Part shown: piece after piece, positions 28,862 through 38,395 of the stretch
Numbering within the stretch: the stretch's first letter is position 1
Layout: each line of letters starts with the position of its first letter
Assembly (NCBI RefSeq): GCF_014779655.1
Contig: NZ_JACXYX010000002.1
Coordinates: forward strand, 124,001-188,000
Length of the DNA stretch: 64,000 nt
From: Nocardioides ganghwensis
GTDB taxonomy: Bacteria > Actinomycetota > Actinomycetes > Propionibacteriales > Nocardioidaceae
Reading direction: 5' to 3'
The notes under the pieces: generated by a model
Databases searched by the model: none
Told to the model about the DNA's origin: nothing
The model's input: the letters and a program-made list of their open reading frames with translations, nothing else
Position numbers and translations under genes: made by a program

Positions 28862-28905
28862 TGCGGGAATCGCAGAATTAACTGGCTTGAAATGCGGATT
28901 CCGCG
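28862..28905. promoter_or_regulatory. Paired palindromes in divergent control region (candidate Lrp sites)
   Basis: TGCGGGAATCGCA (28862-28874, outer TGCG/CGCA) and GCGGATTCCGC (28894-28904, a perfect palindrome around one central base) have centres 31 bp apart, about three helical turns. They lie in the most AT-rich stretch of the neighbourhood, between the divergent dehydrogenase and lrp genes. Several same-face sites are usual for Lrp/AsnC octamers. Confidence 0.4.
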
Positions 28906-28951
28906 TCAGGCGACTTGCAAACCCACACCTCGCCCGTCCACCATGTGTGCC

Positions 28952-29410
28952 ATGAGCGAGGGACCCGTGAAGCTCGATGCGACCGCCAAGCGCATCATCG
29001 AGCTCCTGCAGGAGGACGGTCGGATCTCGTACGCCGCGATCGCCAAGGCGGTCGGGCTGTCCGAGGCCGCGGCCCGGGCGAGGGTCCAGAAGCTGCTCGA
29101 CTCCGAGGTCATGCAGGTCGTCGCCGTGACCGACCCGACCCAGGTCGGCTTCACCCGGCAGGCGATGATCGGCGTCCGCACCGAGGGCGACCCGATGAAG
29201 GTGGGCGACCGGCTCGCGCAGGTGCCCGAGGTGGACTACGTCGTCACCACCGCCGGCAGCTTCGACCTCCTCGTCGAGGTGGTGTGCGAGGACGACCCGC
29301 ACCTGCTCGACGTCATCCGTCAGGTCCGCGAGCTCGAGGGCGTCGTCTCCTCGGAGACGTTCGTCTACCTCAAGCTCAACAAGCAGCACTACAACTGGGG
29401 AACACGATGA
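28952..29410 (+). CDS. Lrp/AsnC-family transcriptional regulator
   Basis: 152-residue feast/famine regulator. N-terminal [44 protein letters not shown]-terminal RAM/ligand domain: [58 protein letters not shown] 28943 or 28952 may be the start; neither has an SD. The stop overlaps the start of the aminotransferase gene (ATGA), and the gene is divergent from the polyamine operon, so it very probably controls both. The ligand may be an amine or amino acid. Confidence 0.92.
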   Translation: MSEGPVKLDATAKRIIELLQEDGRISYAAIAKAVGLSEAAARARVQKLLDSEVMQVVAVTDPTQVGFTRQAMIGVRTEGDPMKVGDRLAQVPEVDYVVTTAGSFDLLVEVVCEDDPHLLDVIRQVRELEGVVSSETFVYLKLNKQHYNWGTR

Positions 29411-30810
29411 GCCTCCACTCCACCGAGGGCAAGCCCTACGACGAGTCCTTCGACTACCAGGCCGCCGGTCGCGACCACCTGTGGCTGCACTTCACCCGGC
29501 ACTCCACCTACGAGAAGGGCGGCGAGATGCCGCTCATCGTCCGGGGGGAGGGGCACAAGATCTGGGACAGCCACGGCCGCGAGTACATCGACGGCCTGGC
29601 CGGGCTCTTCGTCGTCCAGGTCGGCCACGGCCGTGAGGAGCTGGCCGAGGCTGCGGCGAAGCAGGCGAAGGAGCTCGCCTTCTTCCCGCTGTGGTCGTTC
29701 GCCCACCCCCGTGCGGTCGAGCTCGCCGACCGCGTCGCGGCGATGGCACCCGGCGACCTCAACCGGGTCTTCTTCACCACCGGCGGCGGCGAGGCCGTCG
29801 AGTCTGCCTGGAAGCTCGCCAAGCAGTACTTCAAGCTGACCGGCAAGCCCAACAAGCACAAGGTCATCTCCCGTGCCGTGGCCTACCACGGCACGCCGCA
29901 GGGAGCCCTGTCCATCACGGGCATCCCCCCGCTGAAGGAGATGTTCGAGCCGCTGGTCCCGGGCGCGCACAAGGTCCCCAACACCAACTTCTACCGCCGT
30001 CCCGCGTTCGTCGGCGACGACGAGAAGGCGTTCGGCCGGTGGGCCGCGGACCGGATCGCCGAGGCCATCGAGTTCGAGGGCCCCGACACGGTGGCCGCGG
30101 TCTTCCTCGAGCCGGTGCAGAACGCAGGCGGCTGCTTCCCGCCGCCTCCGGGCTACTTCGAGCGGGTCCGGGAGATCTGCGACGAGTACGACGTGCTGCT
30201 CGTCTCCGACGAGGTCATCTGCGCGTTCGGCAGGGTGGGGGAGATGTTCGGTGCCACCGAGTTCGGCTACCAGCCCGACATCATCACCTGCGCCAAGGGC
30301 ATGACCTCCGGCTACTCGCCGATCGGCGCGATGATCGCCAGCGACCGTCTCTTCGAGCCCTTCAGGAGCGGCACGACGGCGTACGCCCACGGCTACACGT
30401 TCGGCGGCCACCCCGTGTCGTCGGCCGTGGCGCTGGCCAACCTCGACATCTTCGAGCGCGAGGGCCTCACCGACCACGTCCAGCAGAACGCACCGGCCTT
30501 CCGGGCGACCCTCGAGAAGCTGCTCGACATCCCGATCGTCGGCGACGTGCGCGGCCACGGCTACTTCTACGGCATCGAGCTCGTCAAGGACCGCGAGACC
30601 AAGGAGACGTTCGACGACGCCGAGTCCGAGCGGCTGCTGCGCGGCTACCTCTCCGGCGCGCTGTGGGAGGCCGGCCTCTACTGCCGCGCCGACGACCGCG
30701 GCGACCCGGTGATCCAGCTCGCCCCGCCGCTGATCATCGGCCAGCCCGAGTTCGACGACATCGAGCAGCGCCTCCGCTCGGTGCTCACCGGGGCTCTCGA
30801 GCACCTCTGA
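29407..30810 (+). CDS. Class III aminotransferase, probable putrescine/diamine-pyruvate aminotransferase
   Basis: 467-residue PLP enzyme of the omega-amine aminotransferase group. Motifs: [96 protein letters not shown] (PLP-N1 Asp) and Lys297 in [16 protein letters not shown]. These resemble SpuC-type putrescine-pyruvate and related aminotransferases. It is coupled to the Lrp gene, opposite the aminobutyraldehyde dehydrogenase, so amine to 4-aminobutyraldehyde is the likely step. Beta-alanine or taurine as donor is possible. Confidence 0.87.
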   Translation: MSLHSTEGKPYDESFDYQAAGRDHLWLHFTRHSTYEKGGEMPLIVRGEGHKIWDSHGREYIDGLAGLFVVQVGHGREELAEAAAKQAKELAFFPLWSFAHPRAVELADRVAAMAPGDLNRVFFTTGGGEAVESAWKLAKQYFKLTGKPNKHKVISRAVAYHGTPQGALSITGIPPLKEMFEPLVPGAHKVPNTNFYRRPAFVGDDEKAFGRWAADRIAEAIEFEGPDTVAAVFLEPVQNAGGCFPPPPGYFERVREICDEYDVLLVSDEVICAFGRVGEMFGATEFGYQPDIITCAKGMTSGYSPIGAMIASDRLFEPFRSGTTAYAHGYTFGGHPVSSAVALANLDIFEREGLTDHVQQNAPAFRATLEKLLDIPIVGDVRGHGYFYGIELVKDRETKETFDDAESERLLRGYLSGALWEAGLYCRADDRGDPVIQLAPPLIIGQPEFDDIEQRLRSVLTGALEHL

Positions 30811-30821
30811 CGATGTGACCG

Positions 30822-30839
30822 CCCCCGGCCGCCCGGGGG
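30822..30839 (+). promoter_or_regulatory. Hairpin covering the trmB Shine-Dalgarno
   Basis: CCCCCGG (30822-30828) pairs with CCGGGGG (30833-30839) over a CCGC loop, a very stable 7-bp stem. Its 3' arm contains the first G's of the SD GGGGGAGGA (30835-30843), so folding would limit ribosome access to trmB. It may also act as a weak terminator for the aminotransferase gene. Confidence 0.5.
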
Positions 30840-30850
30840 AGGATGGTGGC

Positions 30851-31573
30851 GTGAACGACGTACGTCCCGCGCGCCCCCACCTCAAGCTGACCGAGGACGG
30901 ACGCCGCATGCGCGAGGTCCTGACCTACTCCCGGCGCGGCAGCCGGTTCACGCCCCGGCAGGCCGAGTCCTGGGCCGCGCACCACGCCGACTGGGTGATC
31001 CCCGACGAGGCGGTCGACCGGCCGGACTTCTCGCTGGCCGAGTGGTTCGGGCGCGAGGCCCCGCTGATCCTGGAGATCGGTCCGGGCATCGGCGAGGCGA
31101 CCGCCGTCCTCGCGGCGGCCCGCCCGGACCACGACGTCCTCGCGCTCGAGGTGTGGCGCCCGGGGGTCGCGGACTCCCTGTGGCGGGTGGCCGAGGCGGG
31201 GGCCGACAACGTCCGGTTCTGCTCCGTCGACGCGGTCTGGTCGCTCGAGCACCTCATCGCGCCCGGGAGCCTGGCCGAGATCTGGACGTTCTTCCCCGAC
31301 CCCTGGCGCAAGACCAAGCACCGCAAGCGCCGCCTGGTCAACCCGGCCAACGCCGCGCTCGCCTCCTCACGCCTGGTGCCGGGCGGGGCGTGGCGCCTGG
31401 CCACCGACTGGGCCGACTACGCCGACCAGATGCGGGAGGTCCTCGACGCCGAGCCGACGCTCGAGGGCGGCCGCGTCGAGCGGTGGGCCGAGCGTCCCCT
31501 CACCCGCTTCGAGCGCAAGGGCCTCGACGTGGGTCGCGACATCGCCGACTTCTGCTACCGCAGGCGCGACTGA
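30851..31573 (+). CDS. trmB: tRNA (guanine-N7-)-methyltransferase
   Basis: 240-residue SAM enzyme making m7G46 in tRNA. Motif I is LILEIGPGIGEATAVLA. The family signature is FFPDPWRKTKHRKRRLVNP. The C-terminal helix-strand region (GGAWRLATDWADYADQM, RFERKGLDVGRDIADF) completes the fold. GTG 30851 has an SD (GGGGGAGGA), which is partly buried in a hairpin. It lies 40 nt after the aminotransferase gene but is a housekeeping gene functionally separate from it. It is convergent with the next gene. Confidence 0.95.
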   Translation: MNDVRPARPHLKLTEDGRRMREVLTYSRRGSRFTPRQAESWAAHHADWVIPDEAVDRPDFSLAEWFGREAPLILEIGPGIGEATAVLAAARPDHDVLALEVWRPGVADSLWRVAEAGADNVRFCSVDAVWSLEHLIAPGSLAEIWTFFPDPWRKTKHRKRRLVNPANAALASSRLVPGGAWRLATDWADYADQMREVLDAEPTLEGGRVERWAERPLTRFERKGLDVGRDIADFCYRRRD

Positions 31574-31615
31574 CCTCGCGCCTTCCCTGGTGGGCGGCCC
31601 GGGCCCGGCGCGGCG

Positions 31616-32002
31616 TCACTCCAGCGCCAGTCCCGCCTCGCGCAGCAGGTGCTCGAGGCGCAGTCGCTCGGCCTCGCGGTCGGTGCCCTCGCGCAGGTCG
31701 GTGAGCAGGTCCGGCACCCCGAGCGCGCGTGCCGCCTGCGCGAGCAGGTCGTCGTACGCCGCGACGGTCCCGCGGCGGCGCGCCATGGGTGTGCCCGGCG
31801 CGGTGGCGAGCACGTCGCGCCGCACCCGTCGCACGGCCGCGGCCAGGTCCTCGATGGCCGGTGCCGTCGGTGCGGGTGGGGGAGGGGAGTGGCGCGCGCG
31901 GACCCGGCGCACCGCCCGGCCGGCCTCGTCCAGGCGCAGGACCACGCCCAGCGCGGCGCCCAGCACCAGCGTGCAGGCGACGAGCGCGACCAGACCGGCC
32001 AT
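31616..32002 (-). CDS. Membrane-anchored protein of unknown function (paralogue of 16265-16687)
   Basis: About 128 residues: a hydrophobic N-terminal anchor (GLVALVACTLVLGAALGVVL), a Pro-rich linker (SPPPPAPTAPA), then a helical domain with PAIEDLAAAVRRVRRDVL, AYDDLLAQAARALGVPDLL and LRLEHLLREAGLALE. The helical part matches the C-terminal region of the protein at 16265-16687 in order and key residues (AYD, the GV-LL turn, the ER-L-LLR ending). ATG 32002 is preferred: TACCGT on the coding strand forms a -10 box 6 nt upstream (leaderless). I know of no function for this family. Confidence 0.68.
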   Translation of the reverse strand: MAGLVALVACTLVLGAALGVVLRLDEAGRAVRRVRARHSPPPPAPTAPAIEDLAAAVRRVRRDVLATAPGTPMARRRGTVAAYDDLLAQAARALGVPDLLTDLREGTDREAERLRLEHLLREAGLALE

Positions 32003-32043
32003 CCTTCGACGGTAGGTCTGCCCCCCGAGGGGAGACAAGGGGC

Positions 32044-32754
32044 CTACCCGAGCAGCTCAAGCTCCTCGTCGACGTAGGGGTCGTTCTCGCCGGCGGACTC
32101 CAGCTCGGCCTTGAGCGCCAGCTGCAGCTCGCGAGCCTCGTCGGTGCGCCCGAGGTGCCGCAGCGACCATCCGACCATCCACCGCGCCACCCGCGTGCGC
32201 GACGCGTCGCCGATGCGCTCCCGAGCCGCGAGGGCGTCCTCGAAGGCGACCAGCGCCGCCGCATGGTCGCCGGCATCCGCGTGGACCATGCCGATGTTGT
32301 TCAGGAGGGAGGCGTCCCAGTCGCGGGCGGCCGGGTCGCTCACGGCCCGCGCGCGGGCCAGCGCCGCCTCGTGCGCGGCCAGCCGGTCGGCGGGAGCGGC
32401 CACCAGCGCCACCATGTGGAGCGCGTCGACCTCCAGCTCCTCCAGTCCGACGCCGCGGGCCGCGGTCGCCGCGTCCTCGAAGTGCGCCCGAGCCGTCGCC
32501 TCGTCACCGGACGAGCGCAGGAGCCTGCCTCGCTCGAGATCCCGCCGCACCCGCGCCTCCGGGTCGACGGCGTCCAGCGCGTCGAGCACGGCGTGTCCGT
32601 CGTCGTACCTCTCCTGCAGCCCGAGCGCCCGGGCGACCTGTGTCAGCGCGTGGGTCCGCACCGGTTCCGGGGCCCGCCCGGCGAGGTCGCGGAAGCGCTG
32701 CTCGCTGCCGGCGGGGTCGGCGAAGTCCCAGAGGTCGCGGAGCTGCTCGGCCAT
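32044..32754 (-). CDS. TPR-like helical repeat protein
   Basis: 236-residue all-helical protein resembling tetratricopeptide repeats. Ala-rich paired helices recur at about 35-45-residue spacing, for example HALTQVARALGLQERYDDGH, SSGDEATARAHFEDAATAAR, LLNNIGMVHADAGDHAAALV and VARWMVGWSLRHLGRTDEAR; the NIG...GDHAAAL unit is closest to TPR consensus. ATG 32754 is preceded by TACGCT 6 nt upstream on the coding strand, suggesting a leaderless mRNA. It is probably a cytosolic scaffold; no partner is indicated. It is divergent from the S10 operon. Confidence 0.72.
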   Translation of the reverse strand: MAEQLRDLWDFADPAGSEQRFRDLAGRAPEPVRTHALTQVARALGLQERYDDGHAVLDALDAVDPEARVRRDLERGRLLRSSGDEATARAHFEDAATAARGVGLEELEVDALHMVALVAAPADRLAAHEAALARARAVSDPAARDWDASLLNNIGMVHADAGDHAAALVAFEDALAARERIGDASRTRVARWMVGWSLRHLGRTDEARELQLALKAELESAGENDPYVDEELELLG

Positions 32755-33180
32755 GTGCGGAGCGTAGGCGCATGGGTAGGCTGGGGGCTCCTCCGGGACA
32801 TGGGCCACCGGCCACCGGCACCCCCGTCGCTGCGATTTGGCGTGGGCGTACGGAGTCTGCCAAGATGTTCCGGTTGCTCCGGCGGGTCGCCGGGGAGCGG
32901 CACACCTTGACTTCTGAATCGCGTCTCCTTGATCGAACCAGTCGTCCTGCGTGCACCGCACCGGATCACACGGTGATCGGAGACCCGACCAGATCCGACA
33001 ACCGTCGGGTGCCACCCAGAGCATCACCACCTCCCTCATCGGGTCGTGTCACGAAGCAAGACGCGCGACACGCCCGACCGCGGGGGTCGGAGGGTGGAGG
33101 AGAGACAGGCGGCGCTCGCCCACCAGGGGCCGAGAGCCGAAACCAGACCAGGCGTACGAGATCGAAGAGGACACGGACCT
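32755..33180 (+). promoter_or_regulatory. 426-nt leader and promoter region of the S10 operon
   Basis: No gene is seen here. Candidate promoter elements for rpsJ are TTGGCG (32837-32842) with CAAGAT (32861-32866) at 18 nt, and an isolated TTGACT (32907-32912) without a convincing -10. GATCAC (32964-32969) and GTGATC (32973-32978) form a small hairpin. The left end includes the -10 of the divergent TPR gene. The long leader would suit feedback control by a ribosomal protein (L4 in other bacteria), but no L4-type structure was identified. Confidence 0.4.
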
Positions 33181-33489
33181 ATGGCGGGACAGAAGATCCG
33201 CATCAGGCTCAAGGCCTATGACCACGAGGTGATCGACACCTCGGCGCGGAAGATCGTGGACACCGTCACCCGTACGGGTGCGAAGGTCGCCGGCCCTGTG
33301 CCGTTGCCGACCGAGAAGAACGTGTACTGCGTCATCCGTTCGCCCCACAAGTACAAGGACTCCCGCGAGCACTTCGAGATGCGCACCCACAAGCGCCTGA
33401 TCGACATCATCGACCCGACGCCGAAGACCGTCGACTCGCTGATGCGTCTCGACCTGCCTGCCGGTGTCGACATCGAGATCAAGCTCTGA
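33181..33489 (+). CDS. rpsJ: 30S ribosomal protein S10
   Basis: uS10, 102 residues, also the NusE antitermination factor. It begins [18 protein letters not shown] and contains [20 protein letters not shown] and [14 protein letters not shown], all typical. First gene of the S10 operon, 9 nt before rplC. Confidence 0.99.
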   Translation: MAGQKIRIRLKAYDHEVIDTSARKIVDTVTRTGAKVAGPVPLPTEKNVYCVIRSPHKYKDSREHFEMRTHKRLIDIIDPTPKTVDSLMRLDLPAGVDIEIKL

Positions 33490-33498
33490 GGCGACGAC

Positions 33499-34164
33499 AT
33501 GGCTAAGACTTTCGAACGCAACGTGAAGGGGCTGCTGGGCACCAAGCTCGGCATGACCCAGCTCTGGGACGAGAACAACAAGGTCGTCCCTGTCACCGTG
33601 ATCGCGGCCGCGACCAACGTCGTGACCCAGGTCCGCCAGCCCGAGGTGGACGGCTACAACGCCATCCAGGTCGGCTTCGGCGAGATCGAGGCCCGCAAGG
33701 TCAACTCGCCCGAGGCCGGTCACTTCACCAAGGCCGGCGTGACGCCGCGCCGCCACGTGGCCGAGATCCGCACGGCTGACGCCGCCTCCTACACCGTGGG
33801 CCAGGAGATCGGTGTCGACACCTTCGCCGCCGGCGAGGAGATCGACGTCACCGGCACCAGCAAGGGCAAGGGCTTCGCCGGTGTGATGAAGCGTCACGGC
33901 TTCCACGGCGTCTCCGCCTCGCACGGTGCCCACCGCAACCACCGCAAGCCGGGCTCCATCGGCGCCTGCGCCACCCCGGGTCGCGTGTTCAAGGGCACCC
34001 GCATGGCGGGCCGCATGGGCAACGACACGGTCACCACCCAGAACCTGACGGTGCACGCCGTCGACGCCGAGAAGGGCCTGATCCTGGTCAAGGGTGCCGT
34101 CCCCGGCCCCAAGAACGGGCTCGTGGTCCTCCGCTCGGCCGCCAAGAAGACGCAGGAGGCCTGA
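33499..34164 (+). CDS. rplC: 50S ribosomal protein L3
   Basis: uL3, 221 residues, an early 23S rRNA assembly protein whose extended loop reaches the peptidyl-transferase centre. It has [12 protein letters not shown] near the N-terminus and the [20 protein letters not shown] loop, which carries the conserved Gln-equivalent region. Two bases separate it from rplD. Confidence 0.99.
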   Translation: MAKTFERNVKGLLGTKLGMTQLWDENNKVVPVTVIAAATNVVTQVRQPEVDGYNAIQVGFGEIEARKVNSPEAGHFTKAGVTPRRHVAEIRTADAASYTVGQEIGVDTFAAGEEIDVTGTSKGKGFAGVMKRHGFHGVSASHGAHRNHRKPGSIGACATPGRVFKGTRMAGRMGNDTVTTQNLTVHAVDAEKGLILVKGAVPGPKNGLVVLRSAAKKTQEA

Positions 34165-34166
34165 GC

Positions 34167-35033
34167 ATGGCTGTCAAGACCGTCAAGGTCGACCTCCCCG
34201 CCGAGATCTTCGACGTCGAGGTCAACATTCCCCTGATCCACCAGGTCGTCGTGGCCCAGCAGGCTGCTGCGCGCCAGGGCACGCACGCCACCAAGACCCG
34301 CGGCGAGGTCCGCGGCGGTGGCCGCAAGCCCTACAAGCAGAAGGGCACCGGCCGCGCCCGTCAGGGCTCGACCCGCGCCCCGCAGTTCGCCGGCGGTGGC
34401 ACCGTCCACGGCCCGCAGCCGCGCAGCTACGACCAGCGCACGCCCAAGAAGATGAAGGCCGCCGCCCTCCGCGGTGCCCTCTCCGACCGGGCCCGCAACG
34501 GCCGCGTCCACGTGGTCGACGGCCTGGTGTCGGGCGACAAGCCCTCCACCAAGGCTGCGCTGTCCTCGCTGACCTCGCTGACCGACCGCGTGGGCTACCT
34601 CGTGGTGCTCGAGCGTTCCGACGCGATCACCTGGCTCTCGCTGCGCAACGCGCCCGAGGTCCACATCGTCGCTGTCGACCAGCTCAACACCTACGACGTG
34701 CTGGCCGCTGACGACGTGGTCTTCACCAAGGGTGCCTACGACGTGTTCGTCGGTGGCGCCTCCGCCCCGGCCACCAGGGTCGAGACGGACGAGGTGCCCG
34801 CTGCCACCGAGCAGGTCGCTGACGAGCCCGCCCTCCCGGCCGGCGCGAAGGCCCCGCTCAAGAGCGGCAAGAACCCCAAGGGCTACGAGGTCCAGGGCCT
34901 GCAGTCCGGCACCTACCTCGTCGAGGGCGACGCCGGCTACGACGTCTCCGGCGGCGACTTCTGGTTCAAGTCCGCCGAGGACGCCGAGGCGGCCGGCCTG
35001 ACCCGCGCCGACGCGAAGGAGAGCGACAAGTGA
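34167..35033 (+). CDS. rplD: 50S ribosomal protein L4 with extra C-terminal domain
   Basis: uL4 lines the peptide exit tunnel and, in E. coli, represses the S10 operon. Residues 1 to about 198 are a complete L4: [20 protein letters not shown] and [20 protein letters not shown] form the tunnel loop, and [19 protein letters not shown] the C-terminal lobe. The protein then continues to 288 residues, about 70-80 longer than usual, through an acidic Ala/Pro linker ([18 protein letters not shown]) into a compact segment at about 238-285 ([16 protein letters not shown], then [19 protein letters not shown]). That segment resembles the short 'sunset'-type domain seen at the C-termini of some actinobacterial proteins. 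It overlaps rplW by 4 nt (GTGA), so the tail is in the same reading unit and not a sequencing fusion with rplW. Confidence 0.97.
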   Translation: MAVKTVKVDLPAEIFDVEVNIPLIHQVVVAQQAAARQGTHATKTRGEVRGGGRKPYKQKGTGRARQGSTRAPQFAGGGTVHGPQPRSYDQRTPKKMKAAALRGALSDRARNGRVHVVDGLVSGDKPSTKAALSSLTSLTDRVGYLVVLERSDAITWLSLRNAPEVHIVAVDQLNTYDVLAADDVVFTKGAYDVFVGGASAPATRVETDEVPAATEQVADEPALPAGAKAPLKSGKNPKGYEVQGLQSGTYLVEGDAGYDVSGGDFWFKSAEDAEAAGLTRADAKESDK

Positions 35034-35335
35034 GCACCCTGCACAAGGACCACCGCGACGTGCTGATCGCGCCGGTCGTGTCGGAGAAGAGCTACGGCCT
35101 GCTCGACGCCAACAAGTACACCTTCATCGTCCACCCGGACGCCAACAAGACCGAGATCAAGATCGCGGTCGAGAAGGTCTTCGGCGTCAAGGTCACCTCG
35201 GTCAACACGATCAACCGCCAGGGCAAGACGCGTCGCACCCGCTACGGCATGGGCAAGCGTCCCAACACCAAGCGCGCGATCGTCAGCCTCGCCGAGGGCC
35301 ACCGCATCGACATCTTCGGAGGTCCGGTCTCCTGA
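35030..35335 (+). CDS. rplW: 50S ribosomal protein L23
   Basis: uL23, 101 residues, at the exit-tunnel mouth, docking site for trigger factor and [23 protein letters not shown] and [20 protein letters not shown], then [22 protein letters not shown] 35030 overlaps the rplD stop (GTGA). Confidence 0.99.
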   Translation: MSTLHKDHRDVLIAPVVSEKSYGLLDANKYTFIVHPDANKTEIKIAVEKVFGVKVTSVNTINRQGKTRRTRYGMGKRPNTKRAIVSLAEGHRIDIFGGPVS

Positions 35336-35359
35336 CCGGGCTCCTGACTAGGAACTGAT

Positions 35360-36196
<837 letters not shown>

Positions 36197-36201
36197 CCGA
36201 C

Positions 36202-36483
36202 ATGCCTCGCAGCCTGAAGAAGGGCCCCTTCATCGACGACCACCTTCAGAAGAAGGTGGACGCCGAGAACGAGAAGGGCACCCACAACGTCATCAAGACC
36301 TGGTCGCGCCGGTCGATGATCGTGCCCGACATGATCGGTCACACCATCGCCGTGCACGACGGTCGCAAGCACGTCCCCGTCTTCGTGACCGACTCCATGG
36401 TCGGCCACAAGCTCGGGGAGTTCGCCCCGACCCGCACCTACCGCGGGCACGTCAAGGAAGACCGGAAGGGACGCCGTCGATGA
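36202..36483 (+). CDS. rpsS: 30S ribosomal protein S19
   Basis: uS19, 93 residues, 30S head protein near the A-site tRNA. It begins [18 protein letters not shown] and includes [20 protein letters not shown] and [17 protein letters not shown]. The stop overlaps the rplV start (ATGA). Confidence 0.99.
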   Translation: MPRSLKKGPFIDDHLQKKVDAENEKGTHNVIKTWSRRSMIVPDMIGHTIAVHDGRKHVPVFVTDSMVGHKLGEFAPTRTYRGHVKEDRKGRRR

Positions 36484-36914
36484 GCACCACCGAGCGCAGC
36501 CGCACCAGTGCGCGCCGCGAGTCGCTGCTCGGCGACCAGCCGGGCGCGTTCGCCAGCGCACGCTACGTGCGGATCACCCCGATGAAGGCCCGCCGTGTCG
36601 TCGACATGGTCCGCGGCCTCCAGGTCGACGAGGCCCTGACCCTGCTGCAGTTCGCGCCGCAGGCCGCCTCCGAGACCGTCTACAAGGTGCTGGAGAGTGC
36701 CGTCGCCAACGCCGAGACCACCGAGGGCCTCAACCGGGCCGACCTGGTGCTCTCCGTCGCGATGGTCGACGAGGGCCCGACGATGAAGCGTTGGCGTCCG
36801 CGTGCCCAGGGCCGTGCGACCCGCATCAACAAGCGCACCAGCCACATCACCCTCGCGGTGCAGCCGGCCGACGCGCTGACCAACCCCAAGCGTAAGAACG
36901 GAAAGGGTGCCTGA
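36480..36914 (+). CDS. rplV: 50S ribosomal protein L22
   Basis: uL22, 144 residues, exit-tunnel protein; its beta-hairpin is a macrolide-resistance site. The core begins [20 protein letters not shown]. The hairpin is in [20 protein letters not shown]. There is a 25-residue Ser/Arg-rich N-terminal extension ([16 protein letters not shown]), as in other actinobacteria. ATG 36480 overlaps the rpsS stop; the stop overlaps rpsC by 1 nt. Confidence 0.98.
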   Translation: MSTTERSRTSARRESLLGDQPGAFASARYVRITPMKARRVVDMVRGLQVDEALTLLQFAPQAASETVYKVLESAVANAETTEGLNRADLVLSVAMVDEGPTMKRWRPRAQGRATRINKRTSHITLAVQPADALTNPKRKNGKGA

Positions 36915-37729
36915 TGGGCCAGAAGATCAACCCGAACGGCTTCCGCCTGGGCATCTCCACCGACCACAAGAGCCGTTGGTACGCCGACAAGCTCTACAAG
37001 TCGTACGTCGGTGAGGACGTCGCCATCCGCAAGCTGCTCTCCAAGGGCATGGAGCGGGCCGGCATCTCCAAGGTCGAGATCGAGCGCACCCGTGACCGCG
37101 TGCGGGTGGACATCCACACCGCGCGTCCCGGCATCGTCATCGGTCGCCGTGGCGCCGAGGCCGACCGCATCCGCGGCGAGCTCGAGAAGCTCACCGGCAA
37201 GCAGGTGCAGCTCAACATCCTCGAGGTCAAGCAGCCCGAGATCGACGCGCAGCTGGTCGCCCAGGGTGTCGCCGAGCAGCTCGCGGGTCGTGTGCAGTTC
37301 CGCCGCGCCATGCGCAAGGCGATGCAGACCTCGATGCGCTCCGGCGCCAAGGGCATCCGGATCCAGTGCTCGGGTCGTCTCAACGGCGCCGAGATGTCGC
37401 GCACGGAGTTCTACCGCGAGGGTCGCGTGCCCCTGCACACCCTCCGCGCCGACATCGACTACGGCTTCTACGAGGCCAAGACCACCTTCGGCCGCATCGG
37501 TGTGAAGGTCTGGATCTACAAGGGCGAGGTCGCCGGCACCCGTGCCGAGCGCCAGGCCCAGCAGGCCGCCCGCGCCGGTGCCCCCGGCCGCAGCGGCCGT
37601 CCCAACACCCGTGGCGGCGACCGTCCGAGCCGTGGCTCGCGCGGCGACCGCGCTCCTCGCGCCGAGGCGACTGCTGAGACCTCAGCGGCCCCGGCCGAGG
37701 CTGCACCGAGCACCGGACAGGAGGCCTGA
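36914..37729 (+). CDS. rpsC: 30S ribosomal protein S3
   Basis: uS3, 271 residues, mRNA-entry helicase component. KH domain motif: [20 protein letters not shown]-terminal S3 domain: [40 protein letters not shown]. The last 55 or so residues are a low-complexity tail rich in Gly/Arg then Ala/Glu ([20 protein letters not shown]), longer than in E. coli but common in actinobacteria. ATG 36914 overlaps the rplV stop. Confidence 0.99.
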   Translation: MGQKINPNGFRLGISTDHKSRWYADKLYKSYVGEDVAIRKLLSKGMERAGISKVEIERTRDRVRVDIHTARPGIVIGRRGAEADRIRGELEKLTGKQVQLNILEVKQPEIDAQLVAQGVAEQLAGRVQFRRAMRKAMQTSMRSGAKGIRIQCSGRLNGAEMSRTEFYREGRVPLHTLRADIDYGFYEAKTTFGRIGVKVWIYKGEVAGTRAERQAQQAARAGAPGRSGRPNTRGGDRPSRGSRGDRAPRAEATAETSAAPAEAAPSTGQEA

Positions 37730-37733
37730 CCTC

Positions 37734-38153
37734 ATGTTGATGCCCCGTCGCGTCAAGCACCGCAAGCAGCACCACCCCAAGCGCCGTGGCGTCGCCAAGG
37801 GCGGCACCACGCTGGCCTTCGGTGACTTCGGCATCCAGGCGGTCGAGGGTCACTACGTGACCAACCGACAGATCGAGTCGGCCCGTATCGCCATGACCCG
37901 TCACATCAAGCGTGGTGGAAAGGTCTGGATCAACATCTACCCGGACCGCCCGCTGACCAAGAAGCCGGCCGAGACCCGCATGGGTTCCGGCAAGGGCTCC
38001 CCCGAGTGGTGGGTGGCCAACGTCAAGCCCGGCCGCGTCATGTTCGAACTCTCCGGCGTCGACGAGACCACTGCCCGCGAGGCCATGCGCCGCGCGATGC
38101 ACAAGCTCCCGATGAAGTGCCGGTTCATCTCCCGTGAGGCCGGTGAATTCTGA
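37734..38153 (+). CDS. rplP: 50S ribosomal protein L16
   Basis: uL16, 139 residues, contacts A-site tRNA. It begins [20 protein letters not shown] and has [20 protein letters not shown]. The Arg81-equivalent region targeted by ribosomal oxygenases lies in that segment. It starts 4 nt after rpsC; its stop overlaps rpmC by 1 nt. Confidence 0.99.
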   Translation: MLMPRRVKHRKQHHPKRRGVAKGGTTLAFGDFGIQAVEGHYVTNRQIESARIAMTRHIKRGGKVWINIYPDRPLTKKPAETRMGSGKGSPEWWVANVKPGRVMFELSGVDETTAREAMRRAMHKLPMKCRFISREAGEF

Positions 38154-38395
38154 TGGCTACCAAGCTGAACGCCCACGAGCTCGACGAGCTCAACGCCACC
38201 GAGCTGGAGGCGAAGCTGCGCGAGGCCAAGGAGGAGCTGTTCAACCTCCGCTTCCAGGCGGCCACCGGCCAGCTGGAGAGCAACGGCCGGCTCCGCGTGG
38301 TCAAGAAGGACATCGCCCGCATCTACACCGTGGTCCGCGAGCGCGAGCTCGGCATCCGCACCACCCCGGGCACCAACGAAGAGGCGAAGGCATGA
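38153..38395 (+). CDS. rpmC: 50S ribosomal protein L29
   Basis: uL29, 80 residues, exit-tunnel rim. [20 protein letters not shown] with [19 protein letters not shown] is diagnostic. ATG 38153 overlaps the rplP stop (TGATG); the stop overlaps rpsQ (ATGA). Confidence 0.98.
   Translation: MATKLNAHELDELNATELEAKLREAKEELFNLRFQAATGQLESNGRLRVVKKDIARIYTVVRERELGIRTTPGTNEEAKA

Noticed and set aside
28781..29389. N-terminal extension of the aldehyde dehydrogenase across the divergent region and into lrp
   Set aside because: The extension is antisense to lrp; GTG 28780 has a strong SD and matches the family length.
18994..29410. Biosynthetic or mobile genomic island in the polyamine region
   Set aside because: No integrase, transposase, attachment repeat, tRNA or clear composition shift was seen.
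32907..32912. TTGACT as a firm S10 promoter
   Set aside because: No acceptable -10 at 16-18 nt; the best hexamer, TTGATC at 32929, is poor, so it is mentioned only within the leader region.
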